DNA of 64,000 nucleotides. Source: Flavobacteriales bacterium. Lineage in GTDB: Bacteria; Bacteroidota; Bacteroidia; Flavobacteriales_D; Sanyastnellaceae. Each line of letters begins with the position of its first letter. Position 1 is the stretch's first letter. The stretch lies in contig JAGYJM010000002.1 in NCBI GenBank assembly GCA_018402085.1, forward strand, positions 806,001 through 870,000, in the 5' to 3' direction. Positions 8,266 to 20,700 of this stretch are shown here, in pieces. The translations under genes and the position numbers were made by a program. Below the pieces are notes generated by a model that saw only the letters and a list, made by a program, of their open reading frames with translations, was not told the DNA's origin and did no database searches.

Positions 8266-11200
8266 CTACGGACAAGATTGTCCGAATGTGCCAAGGAATT
8301 GTAGCAGATCGGATGAGTTCACAAGCAAATCACCATTGAGGTCACTGGCACATGTGAGCTGGCATGAGCCGTCATCATCCGTCGCTTCTGCGACGAAATT
8401 CAGCGCTTCCGGATTAGTACAGCCTTCTACCTCGAGCTCATCACAGACTCCGTCGCCGTCGGTATCGTTCAGGCAGGTAAAGTTGCAATCGTAATGAGCA
8501 GGAGGGAAGAAGCAGTTGCCTGAATCGACCGTTGCATTGGCGTTGTAGTTGCAGGCAGCCGGATCCATGCAATCAATAACTTCATCCGGCTCGTATGTAC
8601 ATGAATTGTCATCATCCGTCGCTTCTGCGACGTAGTTATTCGCCAGTGGATCGGTACAACCCTCTATCTCCAGTTCATCACAAACTCCGTCACCGTCTGT
8701 ATCGTTCAGGCAGTTAAAATTGCAATCGTAGTGTGCGGGAGGGAAGAAGCAGCTACCGGAATCGACGGTTGCCAGGGCATTATAGTTGCAAGCGGCAGGA
8801 TCCATGCAGTCAACGATTTCTGTTGCGGCGTATATACAAGATCCATCGTCAGCAGTGGCAGCAGGGTCGTAATTCTCCGCGTCCTGATAGGTACAGCCAA
8901 AGACTTCTTCTTCGTCACATACACCATCGTTGTCATAGTCATTCAGGCAGTTGCCTTCGCAATCCTGGAATGGATCTGCGTATATGCATGAACCATCGTC
9001 ACAGAGTGCCAAGTCATTGTAATTGCATGCCGTTTCATCAGTGCATCCATCAGGGAGGATGCATGAGCCGTCATCTTCGTTGGCTTGTGCATCATAGTTG
9101 CAAGCTGTCTCATCGGTACAGCCAGGGTAGATACACGAACCGTCGTCAGCGTCTGCTTCGGGATCGAAATTGTCTGCCTCCGGATCTGTACAACCAGGGT
9201 CGCATTCGGGTGCTTGTACACCCGGCCAAGAGATGATGACTAGTCCATTACCAGACTGAACACCACCTTGTGTATTTCCGTTGAGCACTCCACCGGTGTA
9301 TGAGGAGCCCCCTCCACCGCCGCCAGCAGCGCACTGTCCGTCGGCTGAGCCACCACCGCCGTAATAGCCACCGCCGCCACCTGCGCCGGAGTTGCATGAG
9401 CCGTATCCGCTGTTGAAGCCACGATTACCTCCTTGTCCGAGAGAACCAGCTTGACCTGCAGCGCCGTACCCACCTGAAGGGCTTCCTGCCCCTCCGGAAG
9501 TCATACCTGCGCCGCCACCGCCGCTTGAGAATCCCCCTTGGGAGCTTCCACCGTTGCCACCGCCTGAACAAGTACCGTCTCCACCTGATCCAGCGTAAGG
9601 GCTGCATCCCTGGCAAGCACCTGCGAGTCCCGGGGCACCATCTGCACAAGGTGAAGCAGCGCCACCGTCACCACCCGGGCCTGCAGCACCGGTTCCACCG
9701 CCGCCACCTGCAACGATGACACGATCTTGAAGTGTGTTGCCGCCTTGACGTACATCGGAGGCTCCGCCACCGTTTCTGCCGGAAGCACCCGTGCCTCCGC
9801 CGTTGAACCCGGATTGACCACCGACGTAGACGTAGATGGTTTCACCTGGAGTCACTGTGAGGTCGCCTGAAGCATATCCGCCTTGTCCGGCGTCGTTTCC
9901 TTCGCCTTCGGCGCCCCATACTTCGATGGAGATTTGTTCTACACCGTCTGGAACGAGGAATGCTTGTTCAGCACCAGTGTAGTCGAATTGCAGGTTTCCG
10001 GGTTCTGCAATGGTAGCCGGGTCATAGCAGTTGCCGCAGAGGTCTTCGATGAAGGTACCGCCGCAGTTTCCAGCGCAGTCTACTTCGAAGATGCAAGACG
10101 CATCGTCGCACCCAGCGGCAGGGTCGTAATTGCATGCGCTATCATCAGTACAACCCGGGAATGAGCAGGATCCGTCGTCGCATTGGGCGTTCACATCGTA
10201 GTTGCATGCCAAAGGATCGGTGCAACCGTCAGGTGTTATGCATGAGCCATCATCAACGTCGGCATTGGCATCGTAGTTGCACGCAATTGGGTTTGTACAT
10301 CCTTCATTGCATTCAGGAATGGCTTGTTCCGTCCAGGTGATTACTACAAGTCCATCACCTGATTGAACGCCACCTTGTGTATTTCCGTTGAGCACTCCAC
10401 CAGTGTATGACGAGCCCCCTCCGCCGCCACCGGCAGCGCACTGTCCGTCGGCTGAGCCCCCTCCGCCGTAGTAGCCACCGCCACCACCTGCGCCGGAGTT
10501 GCATGAGCCGTATCCGCTGTTGAAGCCACGATTACCTCCTTGTCCGAGAGAACCAGCTTGACCTGCAGCACCGTACCCACCTGAAGGGCTTCCTGCCCCT
10601 CCGGAAGTCATACCTGCGCCGCCACCGCCGCTTGAGAATCCCCTTGTGAGCTTCCTCCGTTGCCACCGCCTGAACAAGTACCGTCTCCACCTGATCCAGC
10701 GTAAGGGCTGCATCCCTGACAAGCACCTGCGAGTCCCGGGGCACCATCAGCACAAGGTGAAGCAGCACCGCCGTCACCACCCGGGCCTGCAGCACCGGTT
10801 CCACCACCGCCACCGGCCACGATGACGCGATCTTGAAGTGCGTTTCCGCCTTGACGAACATCGGAGGCTCCGCCACCGTTTCTTCCGGGAGCACCTGTGC
10901 CCCCGCCGTTGAAACCGGATTGACCACCGACGTAGACGTAGATGGTTTCACCGGGAGTTACTGTGAGGTCGCCTGAAGCATATCCGCCTTGTCCGGCGTC
11001 GTTTCCTTCGCCTTCGGCGCCCCATACTTCGATGGAGATTGAGGTTACTCCACCAGGCACGATGAAGGTTTGTTCAGCACCTGTGAGATTAAAGGTTTGA
11101 GTTACTTCCTCATTTGCTGCTTGAGGATCGTAGCAATTACCGCAAAGATCATCTACAAAAGTACCGCCGCATACACCTGCGCAATCGATAACAAAAGCGC

Positions 11201-13718
11201 AAGAACCATTGTCGCATTGCGCGTTAGGATCGTAGTTACAAGCGGCTTGATCGGTACAACCGTCAGGCAATATGCACGAGCCGTCATTGCAGAGCGCAGT
11301 ATCATCGTAGTTGCAGGCTGTTGGATCTGTACATCCGTCAGGGAGTTGACAAGAACCATCATCAATGTCTGCAGAGTCATCATAATTGCAAGCGATCGGG
11401 TTGGTGCACCCCGCGTTGCATTCGGGTGCTTGTACACCCGGCCAAGAGATGATGACTAGTCCATTACCAGACTGAACACCACCTTGTGTATTTCCGTTGA
11501 GCACTCCACCGGTGTATGAGGAGCCCCCTCCACCGCCGCCAGCAGCGCACTGTCCGTCGGCTGAGCCACCACCGCCGTAATAGCCACCGCCGCCACCTGC
11601 GCCGGAGTTGCATGAGCCGTATCCGCTGTTGAAGCCACGATTACCTCCTTGTCCGAGAGAACCAGCTTGACCTGCAGCACCATACCCACCTGAAGGGCTT
11701 CCTGCCCCTCCGGAAGTCATACCTGCGCCGCCACCGCCGCTTGAGAATCCACCTTGTGAGCTTCCTCCGTTACCACCGCCTGAACAAGTACCGTCTCCAC
11801 CTGATCCAGCGTAAGGGCTGCATCCCTGACAAGCACCTGCGAGTCCCGGGGCACCATCAGCACAAGGTGAAGCAGCGCCACCGTCACCACCCGGGCCTGC
11901 AGCACCGGTTCCACCGCCGCCACCGGCAACGATGACGCGATCCTGTAGGCTATTTCCGTTTTGACGAACATCGGAAGCTCCGCCACCGTTTCTTCCGGGA
12001 GCACCCGTACCACCGCCGTTGAAACCGGATTGACCACCGACGTAGACGTAAAGCGTTTCGCCCGGTGTGACTGTGAGGTCGCCTGAAGCATATCCGCCTT
12101 GTCCGGCGTCGTTTCCTTCGCCTTCAGCGCCCCATACTTCGATGGAGATTTGTTCTACACCGTCTGGAACGAGGAATGCTTGTTCAGCACCAGTGTAGTC
12201 GAATTGCAGGTTTCCGGGTTCTGCAATGGCAGCCGGGTCATAGCAGTTGCCGCAGAGGTCTTCGATGAAGGATCCTCCACAGTTTCCTGCGCAGTCAACT
12301 TCGAAGATGCAAGAGGCATCGTCGCATCCAGCGGCAGGGTCGTAATTGCATGCGCCATCATCTGTACACCCCGGGAAAGAGCAGGATCCGTCGTCGCATT
12401 GAGCGTTCACATCGTAGTTGCACGCCAAGGGATCGGTGCAGCCGTCAGGTGTTATGCATGAGCCATCATCGACGTCGGCATTGGCATCGTAGTTGCAGGC
12501 AATCGGGTTTGTACATCCTTCATTACATTCAGGAATGGCTTGCTCCGTCCAGGTGATTACTACAAGTCCATCACCTGATTGAACGCCACCTTGTGTATTT
12601 CCGTTGAGCACTCCACCGGTATATGACGAGCCCCCTCCGCCGCCACCGGCAGCGCACTGTCCGTCGGCTGAGCCCCCTCCGCCGTAGTAGCCACCGCCAC
12701 CACCTGCGCCGGAGTTGCATGAGCCGTATCCGCTGTTGAAGCCACGATTACCTCCTTGTCCGAGAGAACCAGCTTGACCTGCAGCACCGTACCCACCTGA
12801 AGGGCTTCCTGCCCCTCCGGAAGTCATACCTGCGCCGCCACCGCCGCTTGAGAATCCCCCTTGTGAGCTTCCTCCGTTGCCACCGCCTGAACAAGTACCG
12901 TCTCCACCTGATCCAGCGTAAGGGCTGCATCCCTGACAAGCACCTGCGAGTCCCGGGGCACCATCAGCACAAGGTGAAGCAGCACCGCCGTCACCACCCG
13001 GGCCTGCAGCACCGGTTCCACCACCGCCACCGGCCACGATGACGCGATCTTGAAGTGCGTTTCCGCCTTGACGAACATCGGAGGCTCCGCCACCGTTTCT
13101 TCCGGGAGAGGGCTGGCATCCTTGCCAGACGCCATCATTACCACCGCCACCGCCGCCGGCAGCGACGATCACTCTGTTCGCGAGGGCGTTGCCGCCGTTA
13201 CGCACGTCAGAGGCACCACCACCATGACCGCCCGAACCAATGACTTGACCGCCTTGATTATTTCCGTTTGTCCCGGGATTTCCTCCGCCATTGTAGCCGT
13301 TTTGTCCGCCGACGTAGATGTAGAGCATTTCGCCTGGTGTGACTTGAAGATCACCGGAGACGGAGGCTCCGAGTCCGCCGCTACCACCGTTTGACGCATT
13401 TTCACCTTCTGCGCCGAAAGCTTCAATGGTCAGGGATGTTACGCCATCGGGGACGACCCATGTTTGTTCGTTTCCTGTGTAATCGAAGGTTATTTCATCG
13501 GAGCCTAGGTTATTTGGGTCGTAGCAATTACCGCATGCGTCTTCAACGAAATCACCTCCACAAATTCCGGCGCAGTCTACTATGAAGTCGCATGATCCGT
13601 CGTCGCTCAAGGCATTGGGATCATAGTTACAGGCTTCCTGATCAGTGCAGCCACTTTGTGCGTTTGCTGCAGCGGCTGATCCCAGAATAGCTAAAAGAAG
13701 GATTAGAATGTATCGCAT
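8266..13718 (-). pseudogene. Giant glycine-rich modular secreted protein C, four modules, broken by a -1 frameshift
   Basis: Restoring one base gives a 1817-residue protein of the same plan as gene B. It has a signal peptide (MRYILILLLAILGSAAAANA, ATG at 13716-13718), four glycine-rich domains with a period of 1104-1113 bp, Cys/Asp blocks, a long mini-repeat tail and the dockerin-like end DLNGDLLVNSSDLLQFLG. The frame breaks at 10640-10643, where the run is CCCC. Equivalent copies read CCCCC at about 12856 and 9533 and CCACC at about 11750. The open 5' part is 13718-10608 (1036 residues, three domains begun). The 3' part is open from 10722 to 8266 but has no leader. The first module is chimeric, with GGGASDVR...RVIVA(G) occurring twice in a row. 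A homopolymer sequencing error is a real alternative; if so, this is an intact gene. Confidence 0.85.
9230..13060 (-). repeat. Four-copy coding repeat of gene C, period 1104-1113 bp
   Basis: Equivalent segments begin at about 9240, 10344, 11456 and 12560. The middle spacing of 1112 bp is one base short of a codon multiple because of the deletion at 10640-10643. Cys/Asp blocks between copies differ in composition, whereas the glycine-rich halves are near identical. Confidence 0.8.
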
Positions 13719-13791
13719 TTCGGTTAGGATTAGTTTTTATTGGACTTACTACGATAAAGGTGATTTAAGGTTTAATCTAATGGTATTGTTT

Positions 13792-16700
13792 TTAAGGGCA
13801 GTCTTGGCCAAAAGTCCCGAGGAATTGCAGTAAGTCAGAAGAGTTAACCACTAAGTCACCGTTCAGATCACTTGCACAGGTGAGCTGGCATGAGCCGTCA
13901 TCATCCGTCGCTTCTGCGACGAAATTCAGCGCTTCCGGATCGGTACAACCGTCTACTTCCAGCTCGTCACAAACTCCGTCGCCGTCTGTATCGTTCAGGC
14001 AGGTAAAGTTGCAATCGTAATGAGCAGGAGGGAAGAAGCAGTTGCCTGAATCGACGGTTGCATTGGCGTTGTAGTTGCATGCTTCAGGGTTCATGCAATC
14101 TACGATTTCAGTGGCTGCGTAGGTACAAGTACCATCGTCGACTGTGGCATTTGGGTTATAGTTTTCTGCGTTCTCATACGTACATCCGTACACTTCGAGT
14201 TCATCACAGATGCCATTGTTATTATCGTCATCAAGGCAGTTGCCTTCGCAATCCTGGAATGGCTCTGCGTATATGCAGGAACCATCGTCGCAAAGTGCCA
14301 AGTCATTGTAATTGCATGCTGTTTCATCAGTGCATCCATCGGGAAGGATGCAAGAGCCGTCGTCTTCGTTCGCCTGAGCATCGTAGTTGCAAGCCGTTTG
14401 ATCTGTACAGCCGCTGAAGATGCAGGAGCCATCGTCAGCGTCAGCTTCGGGATCGAAATTGTCTGCCTCCGGATCTGTACAACCAGGGTCGCATTCCGGA
14501 ATGAATGATGACTGCCAAGAAATGGTGATCATACCGTCACCTTGTCTGACGCCCGGGTTGGTGATGCCGTTTGCGACGCCACCGATGAACGATGAGCCAC
14601 CGCCACCGCCGCCACCGCCGCAGTTGTTGTAGCCACCGCCACCGCCGCCGTAGTAGCCGCCACCGCCGGAACCTGCACTACCGCAGTCACTGGTGTTACC
14701 GGGTTCACCGGCGCCATTGCCGCCGATGCCGAGCTGACCTGCAGCGCCTACGATGTAGTTGCCACCGCCGACACCAGTGAATCCAACAGCGCCTCCGTTA
14801 GACTGGGTGCCTCCGAACCCGCCGCCGGGGAAAGGTTGGTTGCCGGGGTTTTCGGTTCCGTCAGCACCCTGCAGTCCACCACCGGCACCGCCGAGGCCGC
14901 CTTGCCAGCCTCCGTATCCGTCGGAGTACCCGGCGTTACCGCCTCCGCCTCCGGCAACGATGACACGGTCAGTGAGTGCTTGACCACCTTGTCTGACATC
15001 TGAAGCACCACCGCCTTTTCCACCTTGCCATGGACCCTGGCATACACCTCCGCCATTGAAGCCACCTGAGTCTCCGCTTCCGCCGACGTAGATGTAGATA
15101 GTTTCACCGGGAGTTACGGTAAGGTCTCCGGCAGCTTCACCGCCGAGTCCGCCGGGAGTATTTACTCCATTTGAGCCCCCTTGTCCGCCGAAAGCTGTGA
15201 TGCTGATTTGGGTTACCCCATCGGGGACGACCCATGTTTGCATGCTACCGGTGTAAGCGAAATCAAGTGTTTCAGACTGACCGAGGTTATTCGGGTCATA
15301 GCAGTTGCCACAGGCGTCTTCGATGAATGTACCTCCACATGTACCTGCACAGTCTACTTCGAAGATGCAGCTGCCATCGTCACATCCTGCATTGGGATCA
15401 AAGTTACAGGCCGCATTGTCATTACAGCCGGGGTAGATGCATGATCCATCGTTACATGAGGCATTGATATCGTAGTTGCAGGCCGTGGGGTCATTGCAGC
15501 CATCAGGCAGCAGGCAAGATCCATCGTCGATATCAGCTGTATCGTCAAAGTTGCATGCGAGTGGATTTGTACATCCAGCGTTGCATTCGGGTGCAGAAAG
15601 ACCTTCCCATGAGATGGTGATCATACCGTCACCTTGTCTGACGCCCGGGTTGGTGATGCCGTTTGCGACGCCACCGATGAACGATGAGCCACCGCCACCG
15701 CCGCCACCGCCGCAGTTGTTGTAGCCACCGCCACCGCCACCGTAGTAGCCGCCACCGCCGGAACCTGCACTACCGCAGTCACTGGTGTTACCGGGTTCAC
15801 CGGCGCCATTGCCGCCGATGCCGAGCTGACCTGCAGTGCCTACGATGTAGTTGCCACCGCCGACACCAGTGAATCCAACAGCGCCGCCGTTAGACTGGGT
15901 GCCTCCGAACCCGCCGCCGGGGAAAGGTTGGTTGCCGGGGTTTTCGGTTCCGTCAGCACCCTGCAGGCCACCACCGGCACCGCCGAGGCCGCCTTGCCAG
16001 CCTCCGTATCCGTCGGAGTACCCGGCGTTACCGCCTCCGCCTCCGGCAACGATGACACGGTCAGTGAGTGCTTGACCACCTTGTCTGACATCTGAAGCAC
16101 CACCGCCTTTTCCACCTTGCCATGGACCCTGGCATACACCTCCGCCATTGAAGCCACCTGAGTCACCGCTTCCGCCGACGTAGATGTAGATAGTTTCACC
16201 GGGAGTTACGGTAAGGTCTCCGGCAGCTTCACCGCCGAGTCCGCCGGGAGTATTTACTCCATTTGAGCCCCCTTGTCCGCCGAAAGCTGTGATGCTGATT
16301 TGGGTTACCCCATCAGGGACGATCCATGTTTCGGTATTTCCGGAGAAGGAGAATTCTTGAGAGCCAGATTGGCCTATTCCGTTGGGGTCATAGCAGTTGC
16401 CGCAGAGGTCATCAATAAACGTACCCCCGCAAACACCTGCGCAGTCAATGACAAAGGCACAGGATCCGTCATCGCAGAGTGCATTCGGTTCATAATTACA
16501 TGCTGTATCATCGGTACAGCCATCGGGCAGTACACATGAGCCGTCATCACATTGCGCAGTATCGTCGTAGTTGCATGCCGTTGGGTCTGTGCATCCATCA
16601 GGGAGGATGCAAGAGTTGTCATCAATCTCAGCATTGTCATCGTAGTTGCAAGCGAGTGGATTTGTACATCCAGCGTTGCATTCGGGTGCAGAAAGACCTT

Positions 16701-17683
16701 CCCATGAGATGGTGATCATACCGTCACCTTGTCTGACGCCCGGGTTGGTGATGCCGTTTGCGACGCCACCGATGAACGATGAGCCACCGCCACCGCCGCC
16801 ACCGCCGCAGTTGTTGTAGCCACCGCCACCGCCGCCGTAGTAGCCGCCACCGCCGGAACCTGCACTACCGCAGTCACTGGTGTTACCGGGTTCACCGGCG
16901 CCATTGCCGCCGATGCCGAGCTGACCTGCAGTGCCTACGATGTAGTTGCCACCGCCGACACCAGTGAATCCAACAGCGCCTCCGTTAGACTGGGTGCCTC
17001 CGAACCCGCCGCCGGGGAAAGGTTGGTTGCCGGGGTTTTCGGTTCCGTCAGCACCCTGCAGGCCACCACCGGCACCGCCGAGGCCGCCTTGCCAGCCTCC
17101 GTATCCGTCGGAGTACCCGGCGTTACCGCCTCCGCCTCCGGCAACGATGACACGGTCAGTGAGTGCTTGACCACCTTGTCTGACATCTGAAGCACCACCG
17201 CCTTTTCCACCTTGCCATGGACTCCTGGCATACACCTCCGCCATTGAAGCCACCTGAGTCACCGCTTCCGCCGACGTAGATGTAGATAGTTTCACCGGGA
17301 GTTACGGTAAGGTCTCCGGCAGCTTCACCGCCGAGTCCGCCGGGAGTATTTACTCCATTTGAGCCCCCTTGTCCGCCGAAAGCTGTGATGCTGATTTGGG
17401 TTACCCCATCAGGGACGATCCATGTTTCGGTATTTCCGGAGAAGGAGAATTCTTGAGAGCCAGATTGGCCTATTCCGTTGGGGTCATAGCAGTTGCCGCA
17501 GGCATCTTCGATGAATGTACCCCCGCAAATTCCGGCACAGTCTACTACGAAGGCACACGAGCCGTCGTCATCAAGAGCGTTTGGATCGTAGTTGCAGGCT
17601 TGGCTATCGGTGCAACCGGATTGGGCGATGGCGCCAAATGAAAGTCCGATCAAGGACAACAAAGTGAAGGTGAGACTTTTCAT
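13792..17683 (-). pseudogene. Giant glycine-rich modular secreted protein D, three modules, broken by a +1 frameshift
   Basis: Removing one base gives a 1296-residue protein. It starts at ATG 17681-17683 with a signal peptide (MKSLTFTLLSLIGLSFGAIA), then three glycine-rich domains spaced 1092-1095 bp, Cys/Asp blocks, the mini-repeat tail and the end DLNGDLVVNSSDLLQFLG...FGQDCP. In the first module the sequence reads GGACTCCTGG at 17219-17228, where the two other copies read GGACCCTGG. The extra T at 17223 shifts the frame after about residue 155. The N-terminal piece is open 17683-17156 and the remainder 17295-13792. This is not a homopolymer, so it is less easily dismissed as a sequencing error than the break in gene C. 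As it stands only a short secreted fragment would be made. Confidence 0.85.
14510..17400 (-). repeat. Three-copy coding repeat of gene D, period 1092-1095 bp
   Basis: Equivalent positions at about 14529, 15621 and 16716 show near-identical glycine-rich halves (GGFGGTQSNGGAVGFTGVGG, GGGGGYNNCGGGGGGGG). Confidence 0.8.
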
Positions 17684-17780
17684 GAGGTGATAGGTTGATC
17701 TTTATAGCAAATGGAGCTAGAAGTGGAAAAAAATCATCGTAAGCGAGAATTACTTATTCACTTACTATCACTTGATGGGT

Positions 17781-20700
17781 TTAAGGACAACTTTGTCCGA
17801 ATGTGCCTAGGAACTGTAACAAGTCTGCAGAGTTAACCACTAAGTCACCGTTCAAATCACTTGCACAGGTAAGCTGGCATGAGCCGTCATCATCCGTCGC
17901 TTCTGCGACGAAATTCAAAGCTTCAGGATCGGTACAACCGTCTATTTCCAGCTCATCACAGACTCCGTCGCCGTCGGTATCGTTCAGGCAGTTAAAGTTG
18001 CAATCGTAATGGGCAGGAGGGAAGAAGCAGTTGCCTGAATCGACGGTTGCATTTTCGTTGTAGTTGCAGGCTGTCGGATCCATGCAGTCTTCGATTTCAA
18101 CGGGATCATATGTACATGAGTTGTCATCATCCGTCGCTTCTGCGACGTAGTTATTCGCCAGCGGATCGGTACAACCGTCTATTTCCAGCTCATCACAAAC
18201 TCCATCGCCGTCGGTATCGTTCAGGCAGTTAAAGTTGCAATCGTAATGTGCAGGAGGGAAGAAGCAGTTGCCTGAATCGACGGTTGCATTTTCGTTGTAG
18301 TTACATGCTTCAGGGTTCATGCAATCTTCGATTTCAGTAGCTGCAAATGTACAGCTGCCATCATCAATCGTAGCCTGGGGGTCGAAATTCAGAGCATCCT
18401 GGTAGGTGCAGCCGAAGACTTCTTGTTCATCGCAGATGCCATTATTATTGAAGTCGCTGAGGCAGTTGCCGTTACAATCTTCAAATGGGTTTGCATAGGT
18501 GCACGAGCCATTGTCACACAGCGCCATTTCATTGTAGTTGCATGCCGTTTCATCGGTGCATCCATCCGGAAGGATGCATGAACCGTCATCCTGATTGGCC
18601 TGAGGGTTAAAGTTGCAAGCCGTCTCGTTTGTACAACCGGAGAAAATGCATGAACCATCGTCTGCGTCAGCGTCGGGATCAAAGTTGTCTGCTTCGGGGT
18701 CAGTGCATCCTTCGTTGCATTCAGGAGCGGTGAGTGCTTCCCATGAGATGACGACTTCGCCATTACCTTGTCGTACTCCTGCGTTGGTGTTACCGTTGGT
18801 AACCCCGCCGATGTAGGAGGAGCCACCGCCACCACCTGCAGCATAAGCAGAGCCGCCACCGTACCATCCGCCTCCTCCGGCGCCTTCATGATATCCGCCA
18901 ATGCCACCGCCGACACCGAAGCTACCTGTTTGTGAAGGAGAGTCGCCATTTGATCCTCCGGCGTTTTGTGTACCACCACCACCGGGAATCCGACTGAGGA
19001 AGCTGATACCGTCACCGCCAGTGAGGCCTCCACCCGGGCCGCCTTCACCGTGGTCAGGACCACCTGTGTTACCGCCACCGCCACCGCCGGCTACGATCAC
19101 CCTGGAGTTAAGGTCATTTTGGTTGGCGCGCACATCGGATGCGCCACCACCGCCTCCGCCGTAGTATCCGCCGTCGCCGCCGCCGTTCCAACCTCCGTCA
19201 GGAGAACCGTCAACGCCTTGCTGTCCGGCACCGCCTACATAGATATAGTAGGTCTCTCCGGGGTTCACCGTGAGGTCACCTTCGGCGAAACCACCGAGAC
19301 CGCCATCTTCTTGTGTGCAGCAAGAACCGCCACCTTCAGCGCCCCAGACTTCGATATGGATTTCAGAAACGCCATCAGGGATCACGAAAGTTTGAGGGCT
19401 TCCGGTGTAGGAGAAGGTCTGGCTTCCGCTTTCGCCGAGGCCATTTGGATCATAGCAGTTACCACATGCATCATCAATGAAGACACCTCCGCAGACTCCG
19501 GCGCAGTCTACTATGAATGCGCATGAGCCGTCGTCGCATGTTGCTGCCGGGTCGTAGTTACAAGCGGCTTCGTCAGTGCATCCGTCCGGTAGAACACAAG
19601 TTCCGTTATCACACGTTGCTGCAGGGTCGTAATTGCATGCTGTAGGATCGGTACAACCATCAGGGAGGAGGCAAGAGCCGTCATCGATGTCTGCTGTATC
19701 ATTGTAATTACAAGCGAGTGGGTCAGTGCATCCTTCGTTGCATTGAGGAGCGGTGAGTGCTTCCCATGAGATGACGACTTCGCCATTACCTTGTCGTACT
19801 CCTGCGTTGGTGTTACCGTTGGTAACCCCGCCGATGTAGGAGGATCCGCCACCGCCGCCTGCAGCATAAGCAGAGCCTCCACCGTACCATCCGCCTCCTC
19901 CGGCGCCTTCATGATATCCGCCAATGCCACCGCCGACACCGAAGCTACCTGTTTGTGAAGGAGAGTCGCCATTTGATCCTCCGGCGTTTTGTGTACCACC
20001 ACCACCTGGAATCCGACTGAGGAAGCTGATACCGTCACCGCCAGTGAGGCCTCCACCCGGGCCGCCTTCACCGTGGTCAGGACCACCTGTGTTACCGCCA
20101 CCGCCACCGCCGGCTACGATCACCCTGGAGTTAAGGTCATTTTGGTTAGCGCGCACATCGGATGCGCCACCACCGCCTCCGCCGTAGTATCCGCCGTCGC
20201 CGCCGCCGTTCCAACCTCCGTCAGGAGAACCGTCAACGCCTTGCTGTCCGGCACCGCCTACATAGATATAGTAGGTCTCTCCGGGGTTCACCGTGAGGTC
20301 ACCTTCGGCGAAACCACCGAGTCCGCCATCTTCTTGTGTGCAGCAAGAACCGCCACCTTCAGCGCCCCAGACTTCGATATGGATTTCAGAAACGCCATCA
20401 GGGATCACGAAAGTTTGAGGGCTTCCGGTGTAGGAGAAGGTCTGGCTTCCGCTATTGCCGAGGCCATTTGGATCATAGCAGTTACCACATGCATCATCAA
20501 TGAAGACACCTCCGCAGATTCCGGCGCAGTCTACTATGAATGCGCAGGAGCCGTCGTCGCATGTTGCGTCCGGGTCGTAATTACAAGCGGCTTCGTCAGT
20601 GCATCCGTCCGGTAGAACACAAGTTCCGTTATCACACGTTGCTGCAGGGTCGTAATTGCATGCTGTAGGATCGGTACAACCATCAGGGAGGAGGCAAGAG

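Noticed and set aside
10608-10722. Programmed ribosomal frameshift joining the two parts of gene C
   Set aside because: The sister modules carry one more base at the same place and are read in a single frame; a simple deletion explains the break without a slippery-site mechanism.
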